The translations under genes were made by a program, and so were the position numbers. DNA of 64,000 bases. It comes from Crotalaria pallida (lineage: Eukaryota; Streptophyta; Magnoliopsida; Fabales; Fabaceae). Position 1 is the stretch's first letter. Every line of letters begins with the position of its first letter. The stretch is from positions 75,535,001-75,599,000 of the forward strand of contig CM075656.1 in assembly GCA_037953625.1 (NCBI GenBank). The letters run 5' to 3'. The notes beneath the pieces were generated by a model, which saw only the letters and a list, made by a program, of their open reading frames with translations, ran no database searches and was not told the DNA's origin. Shown piece after piece: positions 45,936 through 58,347 of the stretch.

Positions 45936-46470
45936 AAAAAAGAGTAAGCTTTAATAATCCAGGTAAATATCAAAGGACTTTCTTTTTTGTTTCTCTAATG
46001 TAGATCGTCAATTTTAGGGATATGTTGATGGTCCAAATTATGTTATATTTAATTAATTTTATTTCCTCTTTATCTTAGTATTTGTTTATTTCTATTGATG
46101 TTATGTTAATGCTAGCAGGTAAATTATTTGGTGCAACTTAGACTTGCACTATTATAAGTGCTCTGCATGTTCCCCCTCATCAACTTATTGTATATATCTT
46201 CGGAAAGTTGTTTAATGTTTTAGATCTTCCCCGTAAAAGAGACTTGAATATGAGAAAAATACCATAAAATATTTGAGTTGACATTTTCCTTCCTGCTTTT
46301 TATTTCCAGGTGATAAATGGACAGCTTGTGGCATGCAATGTTTATCGCAGATCTAGCCACTTGTTGCTATTTCACAGACAATGATCATGAACTCAGTTTT
46401 TCATATTAATTGGTTTTCAATTATCCAAAATTAGAAGTGTACTTTTCTGTGTACACTCTGTCACCATATA
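45936..46470 (+). other. downstream region of the CNL gene, shared with the F-box units
   Basis: GCAACTTAGACTTGCACTAT, GCATGTTCCCCCTCATCAAC, GGAAAGTTGTTTAATG and AAAAGAGACTTGAATATGAG have clear counterparts, in the same order, in the 3' flanks of F-box A-D. A candidate 3'-UTR intron runs from CAG/GTAAAT (45962) to TTCCAG (about 46310). No gene. Confidence 0.8.
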
Positions 46471-47220
46471 ATAAGTTCATGAGTTGAGTTCATGCTCTAT
46501 TTTGATTGAATACTTATTCATGCTCTATTTGGTTTTGTTATTCTTTTAAAATTTAGGTTGTATAAAAAGTCCAATTATTTTTCCTTGTTTTGATTTTGGC
46601 TTAGCATGCCGTATTTTTTTTCTCCCCTTCTGTTTATACCAACTGCTTGCAAAATGAATTACTTCAGATATTACATTTGAGCATTTGGTACCATTTGTTG
46701 TATCTCTGCTACATGCACTATAATTTGTTAGATTCCACATTGAGCATCCACACCGGAAGGTTGAAGAACGTGTCTTAGAAAATTTTTACCACTGCAACCA
46801 GCTCCAAAATTTGTTCTTTTCTTATTTGGGTTTTGTTCCTGTTTAAAAACTTTGATGCCATTATTAAAATAGGGAGAACCAGAATTGAAGAGAAGTGGGG
46901 TAGTGTGTGTGGATCTATTTAAAAACGAAAATGAGTTTACACATAGAGTGAAAAAATGGTTAAGATTTATAATGCATAAGGAAATGTGAATAATTCTTCA
47001 ACTTGCTATAAAGGATGCAGCTTACCATTCATCAGCTGTAGAAATTAAGTGTGGAAATAAGCAAATCAGGGAAGAAAGTGTGGAAAAAAAAGGTAAAGTT
47101 AAGTGGATATTAGTGTGGAGTACTACTTTATATGCTGGAAAAGGCTTAAAAACAAGCAAATATATTTATGGTAGTAAATCATCTTCCCAAACTAAATTTG
47201 CAACGGTCTTTTACTGTTAC
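46471..47220. other. spacer between the CNL gene and the myosin fragment
   Basis: No gene recognised. The ORFs at 46546-46740 and 47080-47304 have no known domain. On the minus strand, the sequence after the last myosin exon shows no further myosin coding sequence. Confidence 0.5.
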
Positions 47221-49620
47221 CTCCAGAACTTTTTGCTCAACAGTTCTACCTTCAGCAGCAGTAGCAGCTCTCCCACCCATGTAAGCAAGATACCTCATAA
47301 CTAACTTAGCACTTTCTGTTTTACCAGCTCCACTTTCACCACTATCTAATATTGACTGGTTGATTCTCTCATTTATCACAAGCCTAAATCGACGACAATA
47401 TATATAGTCAAAATTGTAAAGTAATAGCATGCTCTATTCACCTAACAGGCATGAAAATTACCTATATGCTGCATCTGCAACAGCAAACGGATGTGGACTT
47501 AACTCGCCAAAAGCTGCTCCTTTATATTGCGCCATCATATGGCTATCATATAAATGAGGAAGTTTTATGAAAGGGTTGACAGCGATTAATATATTCCCAG
47601 TGTAGGTCTGGAAGCACAATATCGATATTAGCACATGCAAAGAAATTATGAAAACATGAAGATACTAACAAACACAGTATAAAAATGTATTAGTGGTAAA
47701 ATTCCCTCCATACAACAAAATCAATATTTGGAAAGTTAGCAACTGCAAAATATACATAAATTTCATTGATATCATATCTTGATCTCAGATTATCTAGGAC
47801 GCCAGGTTCGTGCAGATATGCAAGCTTTGTCATATCATCCACTCCACTTGGTGGGACTTCATTATCTTTATGATAAACACTGGAAGCTTTAACAAAAACC
47901 TGAAAATTTCAAGATAAACAAGAGGGGCAAAAAATTCACAAATTTTAAAACAGAAAGTTCCAAATTCTGAGTTAACTTAAAATCTACATTATGCTATCCT
48001 TACAAAGGTTCTCGGTAGTCATTTATGTTTAAGAATTTAAAGCACTCAAATTAAAAGTGGTAAAATCAAAGAGCAATTAAATGCGTTAGTGAAGACTAGG
48101 ATCAACTTTTAGCAAATATTGCAATGAACACTCACCGTCTTCCCTGAAGTGCAAAGGACTTTGATTTCTTCTCTGTTAACCTCCAAGACCTCTCCATCTA
48201 TCCAAGCTACATCAGAATCCTCCACCCAAATATGGGACCCAACTATAGGAGCAGCAGCAGCAGCCTACAATGCAGAGAGGGTCACAACTTAACTATACTA
48301 TTTTCCAACAGAATTCATTCGCTCTAATGAAATTTATGCATATTTAAGCAACTAGAGGGAAACTAATAAACACTGGGAAAAGGGGGGAAGTCGTAGTATG
48401 TCCCTTTAAATCGCACAGAATCAATAGAAATATAACTACGTAAATGCACGCTAGAAACAGAAATAATACACAGATGGTCACAAGCACAGGAAAGGACATA
48501 AACTTGTCCCTCTCACCTACGCAAGCATGCACGTTTACCTTTTAAGTATGTTACTTTGAAATTAAGCACCTACATTGTCAAAGAGTAAGGCTTGGCCTCT
48601 TCGATTAAGCTTATCAAAGAAAAAAATGCAATGCTCGATTATAATTTGGAACCAAATGCCAATAAAAAAGGGTTCTTACACATAAATTCAACAATGTCCA
48701 ATTTTAAGAGGCAGCTCAATAGATTTGTAGTACCTAGTCCAAATAGTTTGACACAACTTGTGTCATGTATTCTTATTAGTAAAGCAATTTAAATATCAAA
48801 TACTTAATTAACGAGAGATGATGAGTGACAATGTTTGTTGACCGATCAGAACCCACAACACAGGGTTGATACAAATTTTGTGGGACAGCATATATTATCC
48901 CCTAGTTCAGAACAGAAGACTAAGAATACAGCATTCTCGATTAAGTTAACTTTTCTCCCCAAAAATCCGTGTAAAATAACTGTAAATTAATGCAAATTAC
49001 AAATTTTTACGACGCTGCGGACTCCTGTCTCTCCAAAGAATATAATTAAGATGAAAAACACTATCACTATAGAATCGGGAGCAATAATCAAATACTCATT
49101 AATCATTAGAGTAAGCCCTGTCGGGGACATCCGTTAAAATTGGAATGATACAAAGAAATCATTAGTGTAACAATTTGAAAAGACAACAAAACCCTTACTA
49201 CTGTTATTTCGAAGTTATCTTAAAATTTTTATCGGCTGCGTCTAATAGGCGCGCGCATAAATTTTATTCCAGAATTGAACTCCTGCACTGTCAGTTGGCA
49301 ATAAGAAAAGGGCACAATGGGACATTCATAAAATTGGACTCCAGTCTGAAGTCTGAACCTTGATAAGAAAAATCATACTAACCAGTTCTAAGAATAAAAA
49401 AAGATACATTTCTGCTTTCAATGCAATAACAGATCAGTTCAATAACATAGGAAAACGACAAGCTCATTCTTGTAAAAAAAAAACACTAAAAACGACAACC
49501 CCATTTTCAACAAGGTGGAAATCAATGTCAATAAAATGAGAATAAGGAAGACTTGAAATTGACTCAACCAAAACCACAAAACCACAAAACAAAAACCAAA
49601 ATGAATGAAGAATCAATACC
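47221..49620 (-). pseudogene. class XI myosin gene fragment, exons 1-5
   Basis: Five exons on the minus strand keep frame and splice sites: 49620 upward (only ATG coding, at 49620-49622), 48136-48264, 47756-47899, 47462-47607 and 47221-47383. They encode about 195 residues: the N-terminal SH3-like domain (VGSHIWVEDSDVAWIDGEV), DDMTKLAYLHEPGVL, YTGNILIAVNPF, and the ATP-binding P-loop SGESGAGKTES. Class XI myosins are actin motors of about 1500 residues that drive organelle transport. Everything after the P-loop exon is missing: the donor GTAACA is there, but no following exon (SNPVLEAFG) is seen. So this is a truncated duplicate, unlikely to make a motor. All visible residues look conserved, with no stop. 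Confidence 0.9.
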
Positions 49621-50160
49621 ATTTTCTGATAGAGATCCGATCAAAGACTGAGCTTGCTTTGCAACTGGATCTACTTGCAACACTTCCAATGGCAACTCCA
49701 CCACTAAAAAAAAAAAAATTTTGACACTTACCCTCCACGCTTTTAAGCACACACGCTTCACAACAACTCAAAACGATGAAAAAACAAAAGGGTATGTGTC
49801 ATATGTGTGTGAATGTGGATGAAACAATGAGAGCTTCAAAACCCTTCAACAAGGCCGAAACTTTTTCACACTGGCTTAACTGCAGAGCTTGCTTGTGTAA
49901 TGGGTTTTATTTGGTTCAGTAGTTTAGAGTGTGTGTGAGTGTGTTTTCTTCATGCTCTCATTGTTTTGTTTTACAAAGGTTCTTTCTGCTCGAAGTTTAT
50001 TGATGAAATGGTAATAACAAAGAAAATGATGTCGATATATAGGATTTGGTAGCTTTGTTTTGCTTATAGGTAATAAAAATGAAGCCTTTCGTTTCTTACG
50101 TGTGTGGTTGGCATTAATTACGGAAGTGCCCCTCCACTTGGAATTTTATATCAGCAAAAG
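49621..50160 (-). promoter_or_regulatory. leader exon and upstream region of the myosin fragment
   Basis: The leader reads into exon 1 through CAGTCTTTGATCGGATC. Further upstream (minus strand), 49740-50150 is similar in order to the distal flanks of the F-box units (for example CTTGTGTAATGGGTTT versus CTTGTATAATGGGTTT), so those flanks carry a relic of this region. Promoter elements were not assigned. Confidence 0.6.
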
Positions 50161-50467
50161 GGAAAAAAAAAATAATAATAAAAAATAAACTGTGATTTTG
50201 GTCTTGAATTTAGACAGCACTTTCACTTTAGTTTCTGAAATAGTAAAAATGCTTTTAAATCTCTGACTTTGTAAAAATTCATTCGCATTAGTCTTGTCCA
50301 TAACCTCGTCAACAAAGTGATAACGTGGCTAATTGGGGTCTTAAACGACGTCGTTTTTGCATCCACGTGCACTTATAAGGAAGTAAATTATCACGTGTTA
50401 GTCTCATCAACTGCATCAGTGTCATGTTCAGTTGCACTAGTCTCATGTTCTGCTCTTATTCCAAAAA
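50161..50467. other. spacer before arm R2
   Basis: No gene. Contains a short palindrome AACGACGTCGTT (near 50345) and CACGTG-containing sequence (near 50364), which may be incidental. Confidence 0.4.
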
Positions 50468-50857
50468 ATATGGATGAAATAAGAGCATGGGTTTGAAGTT
50501 GAGAGAATGGAATAAGCGTTCGGAGTTTGGAGAGTGGAATGGAAGAAGTGATGAAAATTATGTAACTATAATAAAGAAAGAGAGAATTTCAACTTTTTAC
50601 GGATATTTTTGAAATTAAAAGTGAAATTGTGGTTTTCGAATAAACTAAAGGATTTAAATTTCTAAACTAAAATCAAAATATTTGAGGTGCTAAGCTCCGT
50701 GCCTTTCAGGGTATACGAGGGAAAAAAAAAGGTTAGACTAGCCCAAATTGATTGTGATGTGGTTTATGTGGTTGATTACAGGTTTTGAGTTTAAAAATTT
50801 GTGAGTGAAATAATGTTAAATATTTGATAGAATCAATGTGTTAAGTAGTTAAGATTT

Positions 50858-50962
50858 TTATTTTTTTAATTACAAGGAGGTATTTGGGACTAGAACGTAG
50901 AACTTGGGGCCTAAACTAATTAAATGTCCCGTAGCTAACCAACTGAGCTGACCCTATGGGAC
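50858..50962 (-). mobile_element. short tRNA-derived SINE (R2 copy)
   Basis: Homologue of the SINE at 488-602, flanked by TAGTTAAGATTT and TAGTTAAAATTT. Confidence 0.6.
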
Positions 50963-52371
50963 TAGTTAAAATTTTTATTATAAGCCAAGTAAGTAAGATC
51001 TATTCATTCTTTTTAGGCAAATGCTAAAAAATGAGTTTTGCCATGAGTTTTGTTGGTGGTGTGCCCTACATTCATGTATTTTATTTTTTTCTTAAGAGTC
51101 ATGAATATAGATGATGTGCTGATGGTATTATAAAAAAAAAAAAATAACATCTTTGCACTATCGAAGTACCACCAATTTTCTCATATTTTAGGACATTTAC
51201 AGCAAAGTCTTAACATCAAACTCATCGAATTGCATTAGCATTACATCATTAGGTACTACAAAATTTCATTTCAAAAATGTTTTTCTAATATAAATTCAAT
51301 GATATTAATTACCTACGACTTCTAAAAATAATCTAAAATAATATTTAAATATTAAAATTGAACAAAAGTTAATATTACTATGATTGAAGTTAATTGGTAC
51401 TTACTAAAAATTATAAAGTGCATGAAAAAAATACAACATAATTCAAATTCTTATATAATTTAATTAACGCTTCCTCCTTGTCCTTCAATATGTATTTTTA
51501 TTTATTTATTTTTTTCATAACAAGACAATATATTTAAGAATAAAAGAGGAAAAAATATATATTTAATAATATTATTTTTATTATTTAAAAAAGAATATTA
51601 TTATTATTTGTAATTATTATTATTTATTGTTATTTACTTATTTATTTATTAGGGTAATATAAAGTAAAAAGAGAGTAAGGACAAAAAATTGGGTTACCAC
51701 TGTAAGTTGAGTCTCTTATTTTACAGAATCAATTTAAGACTCTCTACCAAATTTTGAAGATTAACAGAGCCTTGAGAGAGTTTGATAGAAAATTTGATGT
51801 TAAGACTCTCTCAATACTTTGCTATAGTTGTCCTTATATCAAGCGATGATGGTAACGAAATTGAGAATAATTATCAAAAGTTTTCCCGCTCGACAATTAA
51901 AAAATAATTCCATTTGAGACGTAAAAATTGCTGAAATTAAAAATATTTTGTCTCTACGAATACAACAATGATCAAACTACTAAATTCATGCTTAAGAAAT
52001 TGAATTTTTTCTAAATAAGTTAAACTGTTCATTTGATTTCTTGCCTGATTTTTATTATCAAATTGTGCCCTCACTTTTTTTTTTGGTATCATATGGATCT
52101 CTCACTTTTATCTTCGTTTGCACCGTTTGTCCTAGAATCATTGTTCATCTTAAGTTGACTAATATGATACAGACATGTAGGATGAACAAAGTGATTTTGA
52201 GACAAACGGTTTACACAGAAAAAAATGCGAGAGACAAATATGATACCAAGAAAACGTGAGAACTAATTTGATAGCTAAAAATAAAATAAGAGACCAAATG
52301 AGTTTTTTTTTTGACCTTATCAATATTGTTCAGATCACATTTTAATTTTGGGATAAGATTAAATTAAATTA

Positions 52372-52543
52372 CCAACGAGCTGTTGGTGCACTGGTGCCAC
52401 AGGCTGCACTTGGTAGGGCGAACCACGGTTCGATCCCCCACAACAATGTTGAAAGAGGAATAAAACCTTAACCTTGGGACCCCCTTCGAACTGGATTAGT
52501 CGGCCTAATGGACCGGATACCAGGGTGCAAACCAAAAAAGATT
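52372..52543 (+). mobile_element. tRNA-derived SINE (R2 copy)
   Basis: Homologue of the SINE at 2035-2206 with the same A and B boxes and target flanks. Confidence 0.75.
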
Positions 52544-55152
52544 AAAATAAATTATATCCTAATTTAATGCATCCAATTCAGTTTTATATCATTACATTAA
52601 ATTTATTAATTAATACTATTTCTTTATTCATAGTGTTTTTAATTTTAGTATTTTTTAAATTAATTCATTGAATTCTATCTTATATAGTAGTAATATTTTA
52701 ATATTGAATTTTGAAAATCTTACCATTTTTTCCAAGGTTAACTCTATATTACAGGTAAGGAATTTGATAATGTAAAAAAATTTTACATCGTTACTGCACA
52801 ACTTATTTTCTCTATTTTTTTTCTTTAATTAATCCAAACAAGTAAGATCTATTCATTTTTTTTAGGCAAATGCTAAAAAATGTTATTAGAGTATTTGTCA
52901 TGAGTTTTGTGGGTGTGTCCTGTACATATCATTCCCTAATCATGTATTTTTTTCTTCTTGAAATCAATGTCAATAACACATAAATAATAGGTAATGTGTT
53001 GACTCAGTATGAAAAAACTTTTGCACCGTTGAAGCATCACAAATTTTATCGTGTTTTATATCAACCAATGATCGATACATGGTAACGAAAATGAGATTAA
53101 ATATCAAGAGCTTTCCTGTCTGACAATTGAAATATAATTCTATTTGATGTGTAAAAATTGTCGAAATAGATTTTGTCTTTACCAATATGGAATTGGTCAA
53201 ACCTTTAACATTATGCTTAAGAAATTAAATATTTTATAAAGGTTAAAATGCTTATTTGGTCCATTACCTTATTTTTCACTATTAAATTGGGTCCTTAAAA
53301 TTTTTTTGGTATCATATTCGTCTCCCACGTTCATATTAGTTTGCATCAAATGTCTCAGAGTCACTATTCATTCTACGTGAACCAATATGATAAGAATCGG
53401 ACACGAAGGGTGAATAGTTTCTATAGGGCAAATTAAATTGTGCAAACGAAAAGAAACGTGAGAAATAACAAGATAAAAAAAATTAAAAACCAATTTGCAA
53501 AAACAATATAATATAAGAGATCAAATGAGCAGTTTAACGTTTTCTAAAGTCTGCTTAACTTTTATTAGTATTGTTCATATTACATTTTTAATTTGTGATA
53601 AGAATAAATTAAATCATATCATATCCTAAATTAATGCATCCAATTCATTTATTATATCATTACATTAAATTTATTAATTAATACTATTTATTTATTTAGA
53701 GTATTTTTAAATTTAGTATTTCTTTAAACTTAATTCAATGAGTTCTTTATTTAAATTTATTAATTGATACTATTTATTTATTAAATTTATTAATTAATAC
53801 TATTTCTTTATTTAGAGTATTTTTAAAAGTAAAATTAGTTTAGTTTTTTTTTTTATTATTCAAGGGTATCCCTACTTTATGGATAAGAAATTAATCGTTT
53901 GGAGTTGTGTGACTCCTTCCTAGCAAGTGTTACTTTTAGGGATCAAGCATTTATTTTTTGCCTTGTACGATATTTGAGAATACAAAAGAGCTTTACACAC
54001 TAAATCAACTTTGGTAATTCTTATTAAATTTTAGTATTTTTATATAATTTGTATCTCGATTTTGAGTTAAATTCAAATTTAATATTTTCTTTACATTTTT
54101 ATTAATTACTAGTGGAGTTTCTATTTGGTGTTGAATTTTTAAATTCTTACTATATTTTGGTATGGTTATTGGTATTTTGATTTTGATTTCAAATTTAAAT
54201 TCATATTTAGTATATTTGGTAAAAGAATTTATATCAACCCTTATAAAAAAAACTCCCTTATTTATCAAACACAATACAACACTTATAAGAATTTTTAGTG
54301 CCACCATAATGGTAGTAAGCTAAGGCTTTAATGAATTGAGCAACTTGAAATTCATTCGATACTCGATTTATTAAGTAGCTCGTGAATTTGACTCGTTAGC
54401 CAAATAAACCGAATTTGAATTGGCAATTGAGTTCATTAAATAAACAACTGAACTTAAGTCAAGTATAGTCTATCTTGTTTGCTTGTAAACTAGCTTGATA
54501 AAATAATATAATACGTATAAGTTAAATCTATTTTTAATTTTCACAAATACTACTTGAATTTGAAAGTAATATTAAGAAAAAATAAATGAATTAAAGTGTA
54601 ATAATTAATAAGAAAATATTTGATATATACACAATGTAACAAAATATAAAATATTAAAGTCATAAATTATCATGAAGATATAAAATTTTAAATATGTAAA
54701 AAAAAAAATCTACCAAAAAAAGAGATAAAGAATTTAAAATAAAAAGAAAGGAAGAAAGAAAAAGGTATATAAAATCATAAAGATAAAACAAAAATGGTAG
54801 TTGTATAAGCTTAATATCGGAGGAAATTTATTTAGTATACTTTTATTATGGGGTAACATATTTCATAAAGAAAAATTATTATTCAAGCTAACAAATTAAG
54901 CTATTTCGAATTTACGAATTGAACAGTTGGCGAACTCAAATCGAATCTAACATGAACCTAAAAATTAGATCGATTTATAACTCGGTTGAAGTTCGATTTG
55001 AACTATTTTTTAACGAGTCTAACCTAGCTGAACCAATTTTAATTCAGTTTGGTTCATTTCCAGCCCTAATAGTATGTGAGGATAAATTATTATTGTTGAT
55101 GCTTTTTCCACACCTTTTATTTGTTAACATTATTTTCTTTACTTAATAAAAA

Positions 55153-55284
55153 TATTTTCATAATGTAAATATACTATACAAATATACACTTTCGTAGTTC
55201 TAAAAAAAATAAAAATATGCAAAAATATCAAACAAAAAGTAGCAAGAATAGCATTATTTACCACAAATTATAAATAGGTTTTTT
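55153..55284 (+). other. flank between the Helitron target and the LTR
   Basis: Noncoding; reverse complement of 20806-20927. It ends AAATTATAAATAG, a sequence that also borders the F-box upstream regions. Confidence 0.6.
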
Positions 55285-55396
55285 ATTACAGGATATGGGA
55301 ACGAAAATTAAATCTACCAATGAATTATCAAATGGGGGAGCCCATGATCAAACTCGGGACCTCCAGTTCCCAAGTTTTTGTAGAATCAGCAAGGGA
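55285..55396 (-). mobile_element. SINE-like relic adjoining the LTR
   Basis: Minus strand contains a B-box-like GGTCCCGAGTTTGATC. The same piece borders the truncated LTR at 20686-20805. Ends and target duplication could not be defined. Confidence 0.45.
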
Positions 55397-56996
55397 TGCT
55401 AAGTTTTGATGAAGACAAATTGCGCGGAAGAACGTGTTTTGAGAAATAAGAAAACAACAACAACCCAGATTCCGAGTCTGTCGACGTACCGTACCTTTAG
55501 ATATCAGGCAGCGGTAGACTCAGGTGGTTAGCTCAGCTCGAACAACAAGAAGCTCAGTTCAGAAGATGCTCAGAAGAACTGGATGTCGCACCAGCAACAA
55601 ATTAAGAAGCTCAGTTCGAAAGACGATCAGAAGAACTAGAGTTGAACCAGAAGCAGTCAGAAACTCAGAAGCAAGCTTGAAGATGCTCGGCGAATGTAGT
55701 CGAACCATCAGTTCGGCCTTCGGTGCAGACGAGTGAAATGTTAAATCATCAGCTCGGCAAAACCATCAGCTCGACCTTCGGTGTAGACGAGTGAAATGTT
55801 AAATCATCAGCTCGGCAGAACCATCAGCTCGGCCTTTGGTGCAGACGAGTAAAGTGTTAAAGTCTTAGTTCGAGATTGAATTTTTAGCTCGGCTAAGGTC
55901 AGTTTGAGATTGAATATTTCGCTCGGCAAAAAGCTCGAATATCAAGTTTCAGTTTGAGATCAAATATCAAGCTCGGTTCACACTTGGTTAATGGCTGTGC
56001 AAGCATCATTAAAAAGCACAAGCTCAGTTCTCGTCAAGTTATCCGTCGTGGAAGCTCGGTCCAACTGAAAGCTCGAAGCTCGCTAATCATCAGAATCTGT
56101 CAAAAAGGAATTGACAATAAATGAAAGATCTGATTCAAAATTAAACCAAATCAGAATATGACTGTTGGAGAGGGAATCTCGTCAACATTAATTAATCACG
56201 TGGTAATTTTTATTCCTCCCTGATTCTTGGGGATTGTTGATGAATAAAAGGTGATTGTCTCCTCCAACATCAGCAGACGAAGTTTTCAAAAAGAAAAAAA
56301 AAACGCACGTTGAAAACCTTCATCTCTGCCAATTCTTTCCAAGTCTGAAACCCAGTTGCATCAACACTGTTATATTCAAAAGTAACTGGTTTTTGGAGTT
56401 TGGAGCCAATATTCTGCTACTACTCTCGTGTGTGATTGAAGAAGAGAAGGAGTCCTTGAAAGTGTCAAGGAAGTCTCCGCAGTGAAAGTGTTAAAGAGGT
56501 TCTTCAACCAGTAAAATCAAATTGGTTTGGGGTAGTGGTCAAGAGCATGGTCCTTGAAAGTGTTACTGAGATAGGCTCTCTTGTAAATCCTATTGAGACC
56601 CTTTATTTTATTTTGAGTAAAAGTCCCTAAGGTTTAGGGGGGACAGGACATAACTCTCAGTGGTTGAGAGTGAATCAGCATAAAAATCTTTGTGTCCTCT
56701 TTTACTGCTTTTCGCATTCATTTTTGGTTTCTGCATTAGTCGGCATTTAATCAATTTTTGCATAATTTCACATTTATATTTGTTGTGATCCGCCGCAAAC
56801 CCGATTGTGTGTGATCGAACTTGGAAATCGACTATCAGTGTATAATCGGATTCTGTTCGGCACTATCTCGGCATTTTTAATAAAACCAGCAAGTGTATTT
56901 TATCCATTTTCAATTAAATTCGAAAATCCGGTATCTCTGCTTCAAACTACTATTCACCTCTCATCTAGTAGATTGTTAGGCCGATTGTTGGTTTCA
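55397..56996 (+). mobile_element. about 1.6-kb Copia-type LTR
   Basis: Starts TGCTAAGTTTTGATGAAGAC and ends with CTATTCACCTC...TTGTTGGTTTCA, the same order of motifs as the solo LTR in the CNL gene (DNA start TGATGATGACAAA, end CTATTCACCCCCC...TTGGTTTCCAACA). Length matches the two other solo LTRs (1574 and 1621). It has a cluster of AGCTCGG/AAGCTCG motifs at about 55690-56070. No clear 5-base duplication flanks it. The ORFs inside are not genes. Confidence 0.7.
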
Positions 56997-57524
56997 ATAG
57001 TTTTAAAATTTGATAGTTGATACATGACTACGTGGTTGCATAATTATCGGAAATTAATTAGAAATGGTATCCAGTAATTGACAAAAAAATCTTGGAACTG
57101 TATCAACCTAGCTAACATCCCAGCCCAACCACCGAAAGACTTTTATCCAATCCAAAACTCTCAGTTTTAATTAAAAAGAAAAAGAAAAACTCTCCCTAGT
57201 TTCCTACAAAATTAATCATTTACTGAAAATGATTTTAATTTGATTAAACAGGTTTAAATTCGTTAGAGTGTGATTTTTAATTCGATTAATTTTGTATTAT
57301 AATCAATTGAACTAGTTTCTAGTAATTGATTGTTATCTTTTCTCTGTCAAAATCATGTTTTAGCTATATATTCATTTAAAATGTGTTTTAATTGATTGTG
57401 ATTATCATATTTCTAAGTTGTTTTCATTGCTTCATTCCATGCCTAACCACTGTTATGTGCTTTTGCTGAATTTTTCTGAATTTTTTTTTTAAAATTTTTT
57501 TAATATCTGAATTTTAGATACATC
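56997..57524 (+). promoter_or_regulatory. upstream region of F-box D
   Basis: Homologous to 32800-33434 of unit C, but the leader-exon segment with CACCTGCTGCAAGC is deleted. The leader-intron end (AATTTTAG at about 57516) remains. Confidence 0.65.
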
Positions 57525-57931
57525 ATGGCATCCAATTTCCCTGAAGAATTATTATCGGAAATCCAGTTGAGGTTGCCTGTGAAGTCACTCCTTCGTTTCA
57601 AGTCATGGGCCTCTCTCTTCCGATCCGGACTTTGCTAAATTGCATTTTGATCTTACAAATCCTTCTGGACGTGTTCCCGATAGAATCCCATATCAAATTC
57701 CTCGACTTAGAGGGATCACTATTAGAAATGATAAACCAAATGAGAAATGATTCAACGGCTGTTGAACCTGAAGAACAATTGATCAACACAAGAGAAGTGT
57801 GATCAGAATTGAATGAGAGAATCGAATAGAGAGAGAAGATTCTAGAGAATTCAATAAAGGAAATTAAAGTTTGTTATATTATTAGCCACATGACAAAAAT
57901 CAAATTTATATACACGGCTGGAACTACCGGC

Positions 57932-58347
57932 TGTTATGAAGTTCCAATTGGGCCTGAAATTAATAGAGCTCAAGGCCTTTGAGGCTGTGAAGTTAGAAAG
58001 CAAGGGGTTAAAAAGGCAAAAAAGGCAAAAAAACGAGGAGGACAGTGAAGAATTTGGTGAAGGCTCCCTCTCTCTCTCTCTCGTTCTACTTCGTCATCTT
58101 TCTATCACCCCCCTTCCCACCTCTTACATCCATATCTCCACCTTCCTTACATATTAGTATGAATTAAGTTTATTTAATATCCTCATATTCCATAACTTCT
58201 CTTGTAATTGTCTTTCAATTTATCAGTACCTATTTTAGTTGTTGTTAGGTATTTGGGCATTATTATTGTTATCAATTTAGATCTGAATTGGGTATTATTG
58301 TGATTAAGTATGTTTATTAACAAACCCCCAGAATCAGCCTCGTTACA
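57932..58347 (+). repeat. 5' LTR
   Basis: TG...CA termini; differs from the 3' LTR by a longer CTCTCT run and scattered substitutions, including GAAGTTCC versus GAAATTCC near the start. Confidence 0.9.

Larger units (their letters stand above)
50468..55152 (+). repeat. segmental duplication arm R2
   Basis: It matches 128-3621 plus 11218-12412. It carries the unoccupied MULE target (CATTTATTTTTTGCC near 53949-53963) and ends at the unoccupied Helitron target (55152/55153). The two old SINEs are present at about 50858-50962 and 52372-52543. No gene; the ORFs at 52041, 52970, 54005 and 54919 lack known domains. Confidence 0.9.

Noticed and set aside
53940..53970. R2 as an excision site of the MULE
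   Set aside because: Only one copy of the 8-mer and no footprint are present, so a never-occupied site is simpler.
57605..57802. ORF across the start of F-box D
   Set aside because: It is the frameshifted remainder of the F-box gene running into inserted DNA.
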